Positions 51,104-62,200 are shown, numbered from the stretch's first letter. The stretch: DNA of 64,000 nucleotides from Flavobacterium urocaniciphilum (GCF_900110615.1 NZ_FOEI01000002.1:1-64000); one strand, 5' to 3'. Notes: generated by a model from the letters alone, not told the origin. A program made the numbers and translations.

Positions 51104-52465
51104 TTACCCAAATAATTGTTCTACTAAATCTTCAATTTTACTTAATAGTCGGACTTCAATTTTATAGTTTTTGCGATCTATTTTATTATGTTTAGAAATA
51201 AAAATGGTTGAAAAACCTAATTTTTCCGCTTCGTGAATACGTTGTTCCACTTTATTTACGGGACGAATTTCTCCGGTTAAACCAACTTCTCCGGCAAAAC
51301 AAAAATCTTTATCGATTGTAATGTCTTCGTTAGACGATAAGATGGCGGCAACTACAGCTAAATCGATGGCAGGATCATCAACATTTATTCCGCCAGTAAT
51401 ATTTAAAAAAACATCTTTGGCTCCTAATCGAAAACCAGCACGTTTTTCTAAAACTGCTAAAATCATGTTTAATCTTTTCAGATTATAACCTGTGGTACTT
51501 CGTTGAGGTGTTCCGTAAACTGCAGTAGAAACTAATGCTTGGATTTCTATCATTAACGGGCGCATTCCTTCAATTGTAGTAGCAATAGCAGTTCCGGATA
51601 AATAATTGTCTTTATTCGAAATTAAAATTTCCGAAGGATTAGAAACTTCACGTAATCCGTTGCCTAACATTTCGTAAATTCCTAATTCGGCAGTAGAACC
51701 AAATCGGTTTTTTAAGGAACGCAAAATTCGATACACATGATTTCGGTCGCCTTCAAATTGTAGAACCGTATCAACCATGTGTTCTAATATTTTCGGACCA
51801 GCAATAGTTCCATCTTTAGTAATGTGTCCAATTAAAATAACCGGAACATTGGTTTCTTTTGCGAATTTGATAAGTTCAGCCGTACATTCTCTAATTTGAG
51901 AAATACTTCCAGCTGACGATTCAATATAATCCGTTTGTAACGTTTGAATAGAGTCGATAATTACAACTTCCGGTTCAATTTCTTCAATTTGTCGGAAAAT
52001 GTTTTGCGTTTTGGTTTCCGTTAAAATAAAACAATTATCGGTTTGTCCGGTAATTCTTTCGGCACGCATTTTAATTTGTTTCTGACTTTCTTCGCCCGAA
52101 ACATACAACGTTTTATAAGGTAATTTTAACGAAATTTGAAGTAATAAGGTGCTTTTTCCAATACCAGGTTCTCCACCTAAAAGTGTTAAAGAACCAGGGA
52201 CTAATCCGCCTCCTAAAACTCTGTTTAATTCTCCATCAGTTGTATTCATACGAATTTCTTCTGATGTTGAAATTTCATTTATTTTTAATGGCTTAGCAGC
52301 TTTTTTAGTTTCCGATGATGAAGTTCTCCAAGCTTGTTTTTCTTCTTTCTGAATAATTTCTTCAACGATAGTATTCCATTGTTTACAAGAAGTACATTGT
52401 CCTAACCATTTGGCATAGTTAGTGCCGCAACTTTGACAATAGAAAGAAGTTTTAAGTTTAGCCAT
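51104..52465 (-). CDS. radA: DNA repair protein RadA
   Basis: RadA is a RecA-like helicase that helps branch migration during recombination. The 453-residue protein has the N-terminal four-cysteine zinc finger (CQSCGTNY...CTSCKQW), Walker A GGEPGIGKSTLL (about 96-107), the KNRFG motif in LKNRFGSTAELGIYEM (about 255) and the C-terminal Lon-like domain with AGEVGLTGEIRPVNKVEQR. It precedes a zincin-like gene on the minus strand. Confidence 0.97.
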   Translation of the reverse strand: MAKLKTSFYCQSCGTNYAKWLGQCTSCKQWNTIVEEIIQKEEKQAWRTSSSETKKAAKPLKINEISTSEEIRMNTTDGELNRVLGGGLVPGSLTLLGGEPGIGKSTLLLQISLKLPYKTLYVSGEESQKQIKMRAERITGQTDNCFILTETKTQNIFRQIEEIEPEVVIIDSIQTLQTDYIESSAGSISQIRECTAELIKFAKETNVPVILIGHITKDGTIAGPKILEHMVDTVLQFEGDRNHVYRILRSLKNRFGSTAELGIYEMLGNGLREVSNPSEILISNKDNYLSGTAIATTIEGMRPLMIEIQALVSTAVYGTPQRSTTGYNLKRLNMILAVLEKRAGFRLGAKDVFLNITGGINVDDPAIDLAVVAAILSSNEDITIDKDFCFAGEVGLTGEIRPVNKVEQRIHEAEKLGFSTIFISKHNKIDRKNYKIEVRLLSKIEDLVEQLFG

Positions 52466-52482
52466 TGCTATTTATTTTGATT

Positions 52483-53703
52483 TTATTCGTCTTTTTTAGG
52501 TTCTTCTGTTGGAGTTTCTGCAGGAGTTTCAGCTGGTACTTCTTCAACTTTAGGTTCGTCTTTTTTACCTTTCAAAGCTTCAGCTCTGTCTAATAAATAA
52601 TCTTTAGTTAAATCGCCAATTGGTTCTTGAGTGTACGCACGCATATATTCTTTTGCAGCTCTTTTGTAATCTCCAGTTTTTTCAAAATACATTCCGCGTT
52701 GGTATGTACCTAACATAGTTTTTGGATATTGTTTGTCTGAATAATCAGCTAATAACTGAAATTCATCATAGGCTTTGTTTTTTAGAATTGCTGCTTCAAT
52801 AGCTTTGAAATCAGACATTCTTGGCTGCATTTTTATTCCGATTTTCTTCTCAATATAATCATATTTATCGATTAGATATTGAGCATATCCACTATCCAAT
52901 TTTAGAATTTTTTCGTTAAATTCTAATTTTGAAATTGGTTGATAACCATTAAAAATAAAGTAGAAAGCACTTGGAATTGCTTCAGCCACAAGTGAATAAT
53001 GAGAAGTATTTTTAAATACATCGTATCTGTAAATTACATTCGGATTTTTGATGTCTTTAGCTACGTCATCTAATTTTTTTGTTTTTTCTTGAATTTCTTC
53101 TAAATCACCTGTAGAAGTTGCATGATAATAAAAAATAGGTTTTTGAATTTTTCCTAAACGTTCAGCAATTCTATCTTCCATAGCTGGAGCCATTTCTGGA
53201 GCAAGAGAAATAAAAGCGTTAAAAATTGGATCGTCTTTGTATAAATAAAAGTTTAAAAATCCTGCAGTTGTATCATGACCAGCAATCATTCTAAATGGAA
53301 TGGTTCTGTATTTTTGTTGTACATATGGTAATAATTCAAAACCAATGAATTCAAAAAATTTAGCACCAGATTCTGCAGGCAAACCATCTTCTTCACTATA
53401 GTTACTGTCGTTAAAACGTGTTTCGCCATAATTTTGATCAATAGCAACAATAATCATTTCTGGCAAATCATCCCAGTAGTTACCGTATCTTAAAATTCCA
53501 GAAAAAGGATCTGCTAAATATTCGCCATCTAATAAAACTAAAACTGGATATTTTTTAGTAGGATTACTTTCGTATGAAGCAGGAGTAATTATCGAAAAAT
53601 TACGTTCTTCATTTAGTTTTTTAGACTGAATTTTTTCTGCTATTTTTTGTGAAAAAACAGAAACAGAAACCATTAAAAATAGTAGGACAGCTTTAATCTT
53701 CAT
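52483..53703 (-). CDS. Exported esterase-like (alpha/beta hydrolase fold) protein with C-terminal TPR
   Basis: The 406-residue protein has a signal peptide (about 1-18) and an esterase D/enterochelin esterase-like domain (about 25-245): YPVLVLLDGEYLADPF and AIDQNYGETRFNDS. The nucleophile elbow GxSxG is replaced by AGHDTTAGF, without a serine in the usual place, so catalytic activity is doubtful. A TPR-like region (KAYDEFQLLADYSDKQYPKTMLGTYQRG) and an acidic Pro/Glu tail (about 380-406) follow. Start at 53703 gives the signal peptide; the frame is open 30 bases further. Confidence 0.82.
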   Translation of the reverse strand: MKIKAVLLFLMVSVSVFSQKIAEKIQSKKLNEERNFSIITPASYESNPTKKYPVLVLLDGEYLADPFSGILRYGNYWDDLPEMIIVAIDQNYGETRFNDSNYSEEDGLPAESGAKFFEFIGFELLPYVQQKYRTIPFRMIAGHDTTAGFLNFYLYKDDPIFNAFISLAPEMAPAMEDRIAERLGKIQKPIFYYHATSTGDLEEIQEKTKKLDDVAKDIKNPNVIYRYDVFKNTSHYSLVAEAIPSAFYFIFNGYQPISKLEFNEKILKLDSGYAQYLIDKYDYIEKKIGIKMQPRMSDFKAIEAAILKNKAYDEFQLLADYSDKQYPKTMLGTYQRGMYFEKTGDYKRAAKEYMRAYTQEPIGDLTKDYLLDRAEALKGKKDEPKVEEVPAETPAETPTEEPKKDE

Positions 53704-53742
53704 GATAAAATGATTTAGTAAATAGAGTAGCAATATACTAAA

Positions 53743-54702
53743 TTATTTCTTATTTAAGATAGGTAAAAATAAATATGATAATAAGCCTAAAACGATCGTA
53801 AGAATAGTTTGAGAAGTCCAAACTAACCAACCAAATGCAGTACCAATATCGTTAGAAATTCCATATATGCTGTAAATCATAGCGATAGATAATGGGTAAG
53901 CTCCTAATCCACCATTGGTAAAGCCAACCGCTAAACTTCCAAAGATAAATCCCATGATAACGATATCGAAACTAATGTTTGCTGTTTCTGGTAAGGCGAA
54001 AATAGTAACATAGAACATTAGTAAATACGTAAACCAAATGAAAAACGAAAAGAAGATATACTTCCACTTGTCTTTCATTTTAAGGATACTCGTCATACCT
54101 TCAATTAAACCAGATAACTTATTTTTTAGTTTTTTAATGATGTTCCATTCCGCATAAATCCATATTAAAAGGAAAATTACACCTAGAATTACACCTATAA
54201 CACCAAATAAAATTATTTTATCAAAGGCAATTTTTGCTTTAATAAAGTTATATAATTTGTCAAATTGAAGAATAAAAGCTAATCCGACAAATAAAAAGAA
54301 GATCAGTAAATCTACAATTCGTTCGGCTACGATGGTCCCAAAACCTTTGTCGAATGGAACGTTGTCGTATTTTTTTAATAGAGCTGCTCGAGTTATTTCT
54401 CCAGATCTTGGAATAGTTAAATTCATAAAATAAGAGATACAAACCGTCATGATATCATTTTTCAAATTGGTTTGATATCCCAAATGATTTAACGAATATT
54501 TCCAACGATATGCTCGTCCCCAATAACCAAAAAGAGCGATTACTAAAGATAAATAAATATAAAAATAATCAGCTTGTTCAAAACAAGATTTTATTTTAAG
54601 TAATTCTTCTTTTGAAAGTGTAGTGTATTGATAATAAATTAGTCCGAAACCTAATAGTAACGGAATAAAAATAGAAGCGATTTTTCCAAACCTCTCTTTC
54701 AA
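53743..54702 (-). CDS. Lysylphosphatidylglycerol-synthase-TM (UPF0104) flippase-like protein
   Basis: The 319-residue membrane protein has about eight helices, the family's conserved YWGRAYRWKYSLNHLGY (about 61-77), NLTIPRSGEITRAALLKKYDNVPFDKGFGTIVAERIVDL (split over about 94-133), and a late FTNGGLGAYPLSIAMIYSI. These match the LPG_synthase_TM/UPF0104 group, which moves lipids or glycolipids. No synthase domain is attached. It starts two bases from panD, so it shares a transcript with panD and possibly panC. Confidence 0.87.
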   Translation of the reverse strand: MKERFGKIASIFIPLLLGFGLIYYQYTTLSKEELLKIKSCFEQADYFYIYLSLVIALFGYWGRAYRWKYSLNHLGYQTNLKNDIMTVCISYFMNLTIPRSGEITRAALLKKYDNVPFDKGFGTIVAERIVDLLIFFLFVGLAFILQFDKLYNFIKAKIAFDKIILFGVIGVILGVIFLLIWIYAEWNIIKKLKNKLSGLIEGMTSILKMKDKWKYIFFSFFIWFTYLLMFYVTIFALPETANISFDIVIMGFIFGSLAVGFTNGGLGAYPLSIAMIYSIYGISNDIGTAFGWLVWTSQTILTIVLGLLSYLFLPILNKK

Positions 54703-54704
54703 AA

Positions 54705-55055
54705 CTAAGTTAAAGAGTTATCTTTTTCGTTAGGGAAAACCAAACAAGGTTTAAAAGTTTTAGCTTCTTCAAAATCAATGATTCCATAAGCTATAATAAT
54801 GATGATGTCACCACGATGTACTTTTCTTGCTGCAGGTCCATTTAATGTGATTTCGCCAGTATTTCTTGGTCCTTTAATGGCGTAAGTTTCTAATCGTTCA
54901 CCATTGTTAATGTTAACAATAGCAACTTTTTCACCTTCTACAATGTTGGCAGCTTCCATTAAAGCTTCGTCAATTGTAATACTGCCGATATAATTTAAAT
55001 CGGCTCCAGTTACAGAAACTCTGTGTATTTTAGATTTTACTACTTGTATTTGCAT
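54705..55055 (-). CDS. panD: Aspartate 1-decarboxylase precursor
   Basis: PanD forms beta-alanine from aspartate for pantothenate. The 116-residue precursor is cut between Gly24 and Ser25 ([12 protein letters not shown]) to give the pyruvoyl group. [16 protein letters not shown] segments ([13 protein letters not shown]) and [19 protein letters not shown] complete the family pattern. The minus-strand order panC, panD and the UPF0104 gene is close (36- and 2-base gaps). Confidence 0.96.
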   Translation of the reverse strand: MQIQVVKSKIHRVSVTGADLNYIGSITIDEALMEAANIVEGEKVAIVNINNGERLETYAIKGPRNTGEITLNGPAARKVHRGDIIIIIAYGIIDFEEAKTFKPCLVFPNEKDNSLT

Positions 55056-55091
55056 GATGCAAAGTTAATTAATTCGACTAAATTTTATAAT

Positions 55092-55940
55092 TTATTTTAA
55101 CGAAATATTATCAATTAATCTTACGTTTTCTATAAATACAGCTATGAAGCCTCTGTATTTTTTATTGTTTACTTTTCTTTTGCAGGTTAACAACGTGTCT
55201 TCGTCTGCAATTTCAAAATACTCTAAATTAAAATTTGGGTACTTTTTAAATTCTTTTTCGACGAATTGAGTCACTTTATTAGCAGATAAGTTTTTAAATT
55301 TTGTTTTTGCTTCTAAAAGAATTTTATAAATTATTTTGGCTTCATTTCTGGCTTCAGAAGAAAGTCTTTCGTTTCTGCTACTCATGGCTAAACCATTGGT
55401 TTCACGATGAATTGGGCATCCAATAATAGTAACTGGGATTTTGTATTTTGAAACTAATTTTTTTACAATTTGAAGTTGTTGAAAATCTTTTTCGCCAAAA
55501 TATGCATTGGTTGGGTTGGTGATTTCAAATAATTTTTTCACGATTGTTCCTACACCATCAAAATGACCGGGACGGTGTTTGCCTTCCATTTGATTTTCCA
55601 AACCATCGTAATTAAATTTTGTAGAAATAGTATTGCCTTCGTATATATCTTCTACACTTGGAGCATAAATAATGATGTTTTTATTTAATTGCTCTACAAG
55701 TTTTACATCATTTTCTAATGTTCTAGGATATTTTTTTAAATCTTCTGGATTGTTAAATTGTGTTGGATTTACAAAAATACTCAAAATTGTAATTTTATTT
55801 TCTTTTAAAGATTGCTCCATTAAAGACAAGTGTCCTTTATGAAGAGCGCCCATAGTAGGAACAAACCCAATGCTTAAGCGTTGGTTGTCAATGTTTTTTA
55901 AATGTAATTGTAGCTCTTTTTGAGTGTAAAATATTGGCAT
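55092..55940 (-). CDS. panC: Pantothenate synthetase
   Basis: PanC joins pantoate and beta-alanine with ATP. The 282-residue protein has the nucleotide-binding VPTMGALHKGHLSL (about 28-41), SIFVNPTQFNNPEDLKKYPRT, GKHRPGHFDGVGTIV, GEKDFQQL and the later SSRNERLS. All are hallmark segments. It heads the operon and is divergent from the glycogen-synthase-like gene, with promoters on both strands. Confidence 0.96.
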   Translation of the reverse strand: MPIFYTQKELQLHLKNIDNQRLSIGFVPTMGALHKGHLSLMEQSLKENKITILSIFVNPTQFNNPEDLKKYPRTLENDVKLVEQLNKNIIIYAPSVEDIYEGNTISTKFNYDGLENQMEGKHRPGHFDGVGTIVKKLFEITNPTNAYFGEKDFQQLQIVKKLVSKYKIPVTIIGCPIHRETNGLAMSSRNERLSSEARNEAKIIYKILLEAKTKFKNLSANKVTQFVEKEFKKYPNFNLEYFEIADEDTLLTCKRKVNNKKYRGFIAVFIENVRLIDNISLK

Positions 55941-55959
55941 AAATCAATAATATGAAATG

Positions 55960-55967
55960 CAAACTTA
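55960..55967 (-). promoter_or_regulatory. -7 element of panC promoter
   Basis: The minus strand reads TAAGTTTG, a TAnnTTTG match, 19 bases before the panC start. Confidence 0.6.
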
Positions 55968-55998
55968 CTATTTTAGTAGATAAGTCCATAAAATTTTA

Positions 55999-56006
55999 TA
56001 ATTTTG
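55999..56006 (+). promoter_or_regulatory. -7 element of glycogen-synthase-like gene
   Basis: TAATTTTG matches TAnnTTTG, 30 bases before the start at 56037. The panC element lies 31 bases away on the other strand. Confidence 0.6.
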
Positions 56007-56036
56007 CATATTAAACAAAAATAACAATATATTTTT

Positions 56037-56843
56037 ATGACCGACAAGAGGATATTGTATGTATCATCTGAAGTAGTGCCTTATTTAGCTGAAAATGAAG
56101 TGTCATTACAATCTTATGAGTTGCCTAAAATGATTAATGAAGTGGGAGGGCAAATAAGAATTTTTATGCCAAGATATGGAAATATCAATGAGAGAAGACA
56201 TCAATTACATGAAGTAATTAGATTGTCTGGTATGAACTTGGTAGTTAATGATATGGATATGCCTTTAATTATTAAAGTTGCTTCAATTCCAAAAGAAAGA
56301 ATCCAAGTTTATTTTATTGATAACGATGAATATTTTAAAAGAAAAGCAACTTTTTCTGATGAAGATGGAGTGATGTATCCAGATAATGATGAAAGAGCTA
56401 TTTTCTTTGCTAAAGGAGTTGTTGAAACAGTAAAAAAATTAAATTGGGTGCCAGATGTTATTCACGTTCATGGTTGGATGGCTTCATTGTTACCAGTATA
56501 TTTAAAACATTATTACAAAGATGAAGGTATTTTTGAAGACACAAAAATTATTACTTCAATTTATAGTAATGAATTTGAGGGTACGTTAGATACTGAAATG
56601 AAAAGCAAATTAGCATTTGATGAATTACCTGAAGAATCAATTGCGGTTTATCAAGAGCCAAAATTTGAAAATTTAATGAAGGCAACAATTGATCATTCTG
56701 ACGCAGTGATTATTGCCTCAAATGAAATATCAGCAGATTTAACAAAATATATAGAAACTTCCAAAAAACCTTTTTTACCTTTCACGCCAAAAGAAAGCTT
56801 CAAAGAAGTGTATTTAGAGTTTATTAAAAATAAGGTTTTATAA
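56037..56843 (+). CDS. Short glycogen/starch synthase-like protein (N-terminal GT5 domain only)
   Basis: The 268-residue protein resembles the N-terminal half of GT5 glycogen synthases: ILYVSSEVVPYLAENEVS, RIFMPRYGNINERRHQL, VIHVHGWMASLLPVYLK (where the family has HxHDWxxGLxP). The C-terminal Rossmann domain of normal 470-residue enzymes is missing. The KxGGL substrate motif at the N terminus is replaced (ENEVSLQSY), so glycogen synthesis is doubtful. It lies between panC and a DUF4270 lipoprotein gene. A regulatory or binding role is possible. Confidence 0.8.
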   Translation: MTDKRILYVSSEVVPYLAENEVSLQSYELPKMINEVGGQIRIFMPRYGNINERRHQLHEVIRLSGMNLVVNDMDMPLIIKVASIPKERIQVYFIDNDEYFKRKATFSDEDGVMYPDNDERAIFFAKGVVETVKKLNWVPDVIHVHGWMASLLPVYLKHYYKDEGIFEDTKIITSIYSNEFEGTLDTEMKSKLAFDELPEESIAVYQEPKFENLMKATIDHSDAVIIASNEISADLTKYIETSKKPFLPFTPKESFKEVYLEFIKNKVL

Positions 56844-56850
56844 AAAAATA

Positions 56851-58671
56851 ATGAGAAAAAGTATAGCAATTATCTCTTTGTTGTTTTCAATGGTTTTTAT
56901 TTCTTGTGATCAAGATTATAATACTGTTGGGGCAGATTTAGTAGGAGATGAACATTTTGACTTCGACAAATATGAAGTGGATATCAAAGCATATTCACAA
57001 GCAACACAAGAAGTGCAAACCAATAATTTACTAGTTAATCCATTAGGGTTTTATAAAAATCCATATTTCGGAGATACTAAAGCAAATTTTGTTACTAATG
57101 TTTCATTAAATAATTTCCAACCTAAATTTGGAACAAATGTGCAAATTGAAAATGTAACATTGTATATTCCTTATTTTAGTACTGTAGATGAAACAAATGA
57201 TGATGGATCAAAAACATATACTTTAGATTCAATTTATGGAGCTAATCCAGAAAGTAAAATGAAGTTAAGTGTTTATGAAAACGGTTATTATTTAAGTCAA
57301 TTCGATGCAAACGACCAAAGTCTAGATTCTAGATATTACAATGATATGGATGGGTTAATTGATGCCCAAAAAAGAGGAAATGATGGAAGCGGTAATTCTG
57401 TTGCTAATGGTACACGTTTAAATGATAGTTCAGATCCAGCAGAAAATGACCAGTTTTATTTTAATAAAGCAGAAATTAAAATTTACAAAACAAAATTTAA
57501 TACTGTTTCTGGTCAAATAGAATATTTAGATGAAAATGATAATGTTACTACTGATCCAACTAAATATGTAGTTAAAGAACGTTTGGCGCCTGGAATTTAT
57601 TTAAATCTAAACAAGCAGTTTTTCAAGAAGAGAATTCTTGATGCTTCTAACTCTGATTTATACAATCACAATACTTTTAGACAATACTTTAAAGGTTTGT
57701 ATTTTCAAATGGAGCAAGTGGCAGGTCAAGATGGAGCGATGGCCATGTTGAACTTTAATAATGCCAAGTTAAATATTAATTATAGTTCTGTTAATGATGG
57801 AGCACAGGCTGGTACAGCAGCAACATCAAAAACAATGTTGTTGTCTTTGGGTTCTGCTACTGGCGGTTCTACAGTTTCATTACAAGATTATTCTTATAGT
57901 AGTGCTTATAGTACAGGATTAGCAAATTCTGCAAATGTTTTTGGGAATGTTGATTTTGGACAAAACGAAAGATTGTATTTAAAAGGAGGTAAAGGTTCTG
58001 TAGTTTATGTTGATGTATTTGGTGATGATAAAGATAATCCTGATACGGATACTGATAATGATGATGGAATTGAAGACGATGTGACAGATGAAAGTTATCA
58101 TAATGGTATTCCTGATGAATTAGATTTATTAAGAAAAAAAGGCTGGTTAATTAATGATGCTTATTTAGAGTTCTATATTGATAATTCATCAACTGTAATG
58201 GGTGGTGCAAATCAAGAATATGCAGAAAGAATATATTTGTATGATGCTACAAATAATAAAGCTATTTTTGATTATACTTTCGATACAAGTACAAGTTTAA
58301 GTGCTAAAAATAACAAATATGTTTATGGTGGAATTTTGCAAAGAGATAATGATGCCACTAGTTCAACTTATAAAAAAGGAATAAAATATAAAATTAGAAT
58401 TACACAACATATTAATAATATATTGAATAGTTCTAATGTAAATATCAATAAAAACGTAAAATTAGGATTGTGTGTAACGGAAAGTGTTGCAATTACTTCT
58501 AATAAATATTTTAAAAACCCATTAACTTTTGGGCCTGGGGCAGAAGATGATATTAAACAATTACCTGTTTCTTCAATTATGGCTCAACAAGGAACTGTAT
58601 TACATGGTACACATAGTACAGATCCAGAAAAAAAATTAAAATTAGTAATTCATTATACTAAACCAAACTAA
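56851..58671 (+). CDS. DUF4270 lipoprotein
   Basis: The 606-residue exported protein has a lipoprotein signal (Cys19 in FISCDQDYN) and then the DUF4270 region, recognisable by NTVGADLVGDEHFDFDKYEVDIKAYSQATQEVQTNNLLVNPLG (split over about 24-68) and the ending KLKLVIHYTKPN. An acidic DxDxDNDDG-like stretch (about 395-410) looks calcium-binding. DUF4270 proteins are common in Bacteroidetes envelopes; the function is unknown. It is followed by glmS after 12 bases. Confidence 0.9.
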   Translation: MRKSIAIISLLFSMVFISCDQDYNTVGADLVGDEHFDFDKYEVDIKAYSQATQEVQTNNLLVNPLGFYKNPYFGDTKANFVTNVSLNNFQPKFGTNVQIENVTLYIPYFSTVDETNDDGSKTYTLDSIYGANPESKMKLSVYENGYYLSQFDANDQSLDSRYYNDMDGLIDAQKRGNDGSGNSVANGTRLNDSSDPAENDQFYFNKAEIKIYKTKFNTVSGQIEYLDENDNVTTDPTKYVVKERLAPGIYLNLNKQFFKKRILDASNSDLYNHNTFRQYFKGLYFQMEQVAGQDGAMAMLNFNNAKLNINYSSVNDGAQAGTAATSKTMLLSLGSATGGSTVSLQDYSYSSAYSTGLANSANVFGNVDFGQNERLYLKGGKGSVVYVDVFGDDKDNPDTDTDNDDGIEDDVTDESYHNGIPDELDLLRKKGWLINDAYLEFYIDNSSTVMGGANQEYAERIYLYDATNNKAIFDYTFDTSTSLSAKNNKYVYGGILQRDNDATSSTYKKGIKYKIRITQHINNILNSSNVNINKNVKLGLCVTESVAITSNKYFKNPLTFGPGAEDDIKQLPVSSIMAQQGTVLHGTHSTDPEKKLKLVIHYTKPN

Positions 58672-58683
58672 ACTTTTTTCATT

Positions 58684-60531
58684 ATGTGTGGAATTGTAGG
58701 TTATATAGGTCATAGAGACGCTTATCCAATTATTATAAAAGGATTAAAAAGACTTGAGTACAGAGGTTACGATAGTGCTGGTGTTGTATTATATGATGGA
58801 AAAGATTTAAAGCATTCTAAAACGAAAGGTAAAGTTTCCGATTTAGAAGAAAGAGTTGCAAAGGAAATAACAATTGACGGGAAAATTGGTTTCGGTCATA
58901 CACGTTGGGCTACTCATGGTGTTCCTAATGATGTAAACTCACATCCTCATTTTTCAAATTCAGGAAAATTAGCAATTGTTCATAATGGTATTATTGAAAA
59001 CTATGAGCCATTAAAGCAAGAATTAATGAAGCGTGGTTATACTTTTAAATCGGATACCGATACAGAAGTTTTAATCAACTTAATTGAAGATGTTCAGAAG
59101 AAAGATAATCTGAAATTAGGTAAAGCGGTTCAAGTTGCATTAAACCAAGTAGTTGGGGCATATGCGATTGTTGTTTTTGATGCAGATAAACCAGATGAGT
59201 TAGTTTGTGCACGTTTAGGTTCGCCGTTAGCAATTGGTTTAGGAGATGATGAATATTTCGTAGCTTCGGATGCTTCTCCATTTATTGAATATACTTCTAA
59301 TGCTATTTATTTAGAAGATGAAGAAATGGCAGTTATTCGTTTGAATAAACCAATGAAAGTTCGTAAAATTAAAGATGATTCTTTAGTTGATCCTTATGTT
59401 CAAGAGTTACAAATGAACTTAGAGCAAATTGAAAAAGGCGGGTACGAGCATTTCATGTTAAAGGAAATTTACGAACAACCAAATGTAATTAAAGATACTT
59501 ATAGAGGTAGATTATTAGCTAACAAAGGCATTATTCAAATGTCGGGTGTAGAAGATAATTTAGAAAAATTCACTAATGCAAAACGTATTTTAATTATTGC
59601 ATGTGGAACTTCTTGGCATGCTGGTTTAGTGGCTGAATATGTTATTGAAGAATTTGCTAGAATCCCAGTTGAAGTTGAATATGCTTCTGAATTCAGATAT
59701 AGAAATCCAATCATAAATAAAGATGATGTTGTAATTGCTATCTCTCAATCTGGTGAAACTGCAGATACTTTAGCTGCAATTAAATTAGCAAAAGAAAGTG
59801 GTGCTTTTGTGTTTGGAGTATGTAATGTAGTTGGGTCTTCTATTTCTAGAGAAACTCATGCAGGTGCTTATACGCATGCTGGTCCAGAAATTGGTGTAGC
59901 ATCAACTAAAGCATTTACCACCCAAATTACAATTTTAACTTTATTGGCGTTACGATTAGCTAAGGCTAAAGGAACGATGAATCATTCTGATTACCAACGA
60001 TACTTGTTAGAATTAGAAATGATTCCAGAAAAAGTACAAGAAGCATTAACTACTAATGAAGTTTCTAAAACAATTGCTTCTATATATAAGGATGCTTCAA
60101 ATGCATTATATTTAGGTAGAGGATTTAATTTTCCTGTAGCTTTAGAAGGTGCATTGAAATTAAAAGAGATTTCATACATTCATGCTGAAGGATATCCTGC
60201 TGCTGAAATGAAACACGGACCAATTGCTTTAATTGATGAGCAAATGCCGGTTTTTGTTATTGCACCTAATAAAGGACACTATGATAAAGTAGTAAGTAAT
60301 ATTCAAGAAATAAAATCAAGAAGCGGAAAAATCATTGCTGTTGTTACTAAAGGTGATGTTCAAGTTAAGGAATTAGCCGATCATGTTATCGAAATTCCAG
60401 AAACGTCAGAAGCATTAACACCATTATTAACTACAATTCCGTTACAATTATTGTCATATCACATTGCTGTATTGCGTGGATGCAACGTGGATCAGCCTAG
60501 GAATTTGGCAAAATCTGTTACCGTAGAATAA
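58684..60531 (+). CDS. glmS: Glutamine-fructose-6-phosphate aminotransferase (isomerizing)
   Basis: GlmS makes glucosamine 6-phosphate, the first step to peptidoglycan and LPS amino sugars. The 615-residue protein has the N-terminal glutaminase (Cys2 in MCGIVGYIG, HTRWATHG, HNGIIENY) and two SIS sugar-isomerase domains (about 290-420 and 455-600), with CGTSWHAGLV, SQSGETADTLAA and the C-terminal QPRNLAKSVTVE. No glmS ribozyme structure is seen upstream; it is translated soon after the DUF4270 gene. Confidence 0.97.
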   Translation: MCGIVGYIGHRDAYPIIIKGLKRLEYRGYDSAGVVLYDGKDLKHSKTKGKVSDLEERVAKEITIDGKIGFGHTRWATHGVPNDVNSHPHFSNSGKLAIVHNGIIENYEPLKQELMKRGYTFKSDTDTEVLINLIEDVQKKDNLKLGKAVQVALNQVVGAYAIVVFDADKPDELVCARLGSPLAIGLGDDEYFVASDASPFIEYTSNAIYLEDEEMAVIRLNKPMKVRKIKDDSLVDPYVQELQMNLEQIEKGGYEHFMLKEIYEQPNVIKDTYRGRLLANKGIIQMSGVEDNLEKFTNAKRILIIACGTSWHAGLVAEYVIEEFARIPVEVEYASEFRYRNPIINKDDVVIAISQSGETADTLAAIKLAKESGAFVFGVCNVVGSSISRETHAGAYTHAGPEIGVASTKAFTTQITILTLLALRLAKAKGTMNHSDYQRYLLELEMIPEKVQEALTTNEVSKTIASIYKDASNALYLGRGFNFPVALEGALKLKEISYIHAEGYPAAEMKHGPIALIDEQMPVFVIAPNKGHYDKVVSNIQEIKSRSGKIIAVVTKGDVQVKELADHVIEIPETSEALTPLLTTIPLQLLSYHIAVLRGCNVDQPRNLAKSVTVE

Positions 60532-60533
60532 GT

Positions 60534-60567
60534 AAAAAAGCGAAATTTTTAAAATTTCGCTTTTTTA
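60534..60567 (+). terminator. Terminator between glmS and atpD
   Basis: AAAAAGCGAAATTT / AAATTTCGCTTTTT with a short A/T tip and a T-run ends the glmS transcript. Confidence 0.88.
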
Positions 60568-60590
60568 TTGAAAAAAAGTCAAAAAATAAA

Positions 60591-60622
60591 TTGGTAAATT
60601 GTTTCGAAAAAAACTATCTTTG
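60591..60622 (+). promoter_or_regulatory. Promoter of atpDC
   Basis: TTG (60591-60593) is followed after 21 bases by TATCTTTG (60615-60622). This is a good Bacteroidetes consensus and gives a leader of about 50-60 bases before atpD. Confidence 0.8.
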
Positions 60623-60679
60623 CACTCTGAAAAAAGTATGTTTTTTTCAATTCTAAATAGCTATTAAATAAATACATAA

Positions 60680-62194
<1,515 letters not shown>

Positions 62195-62200
62195 TAACAA

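Noticed and set aside
58672..58683. Possible glmS ribozyme upstream of glmS
   Set aside because: The gap to the preceding gene is only 12 bases, far too short for the ribozyme, and no such sequence is found in the coding end.
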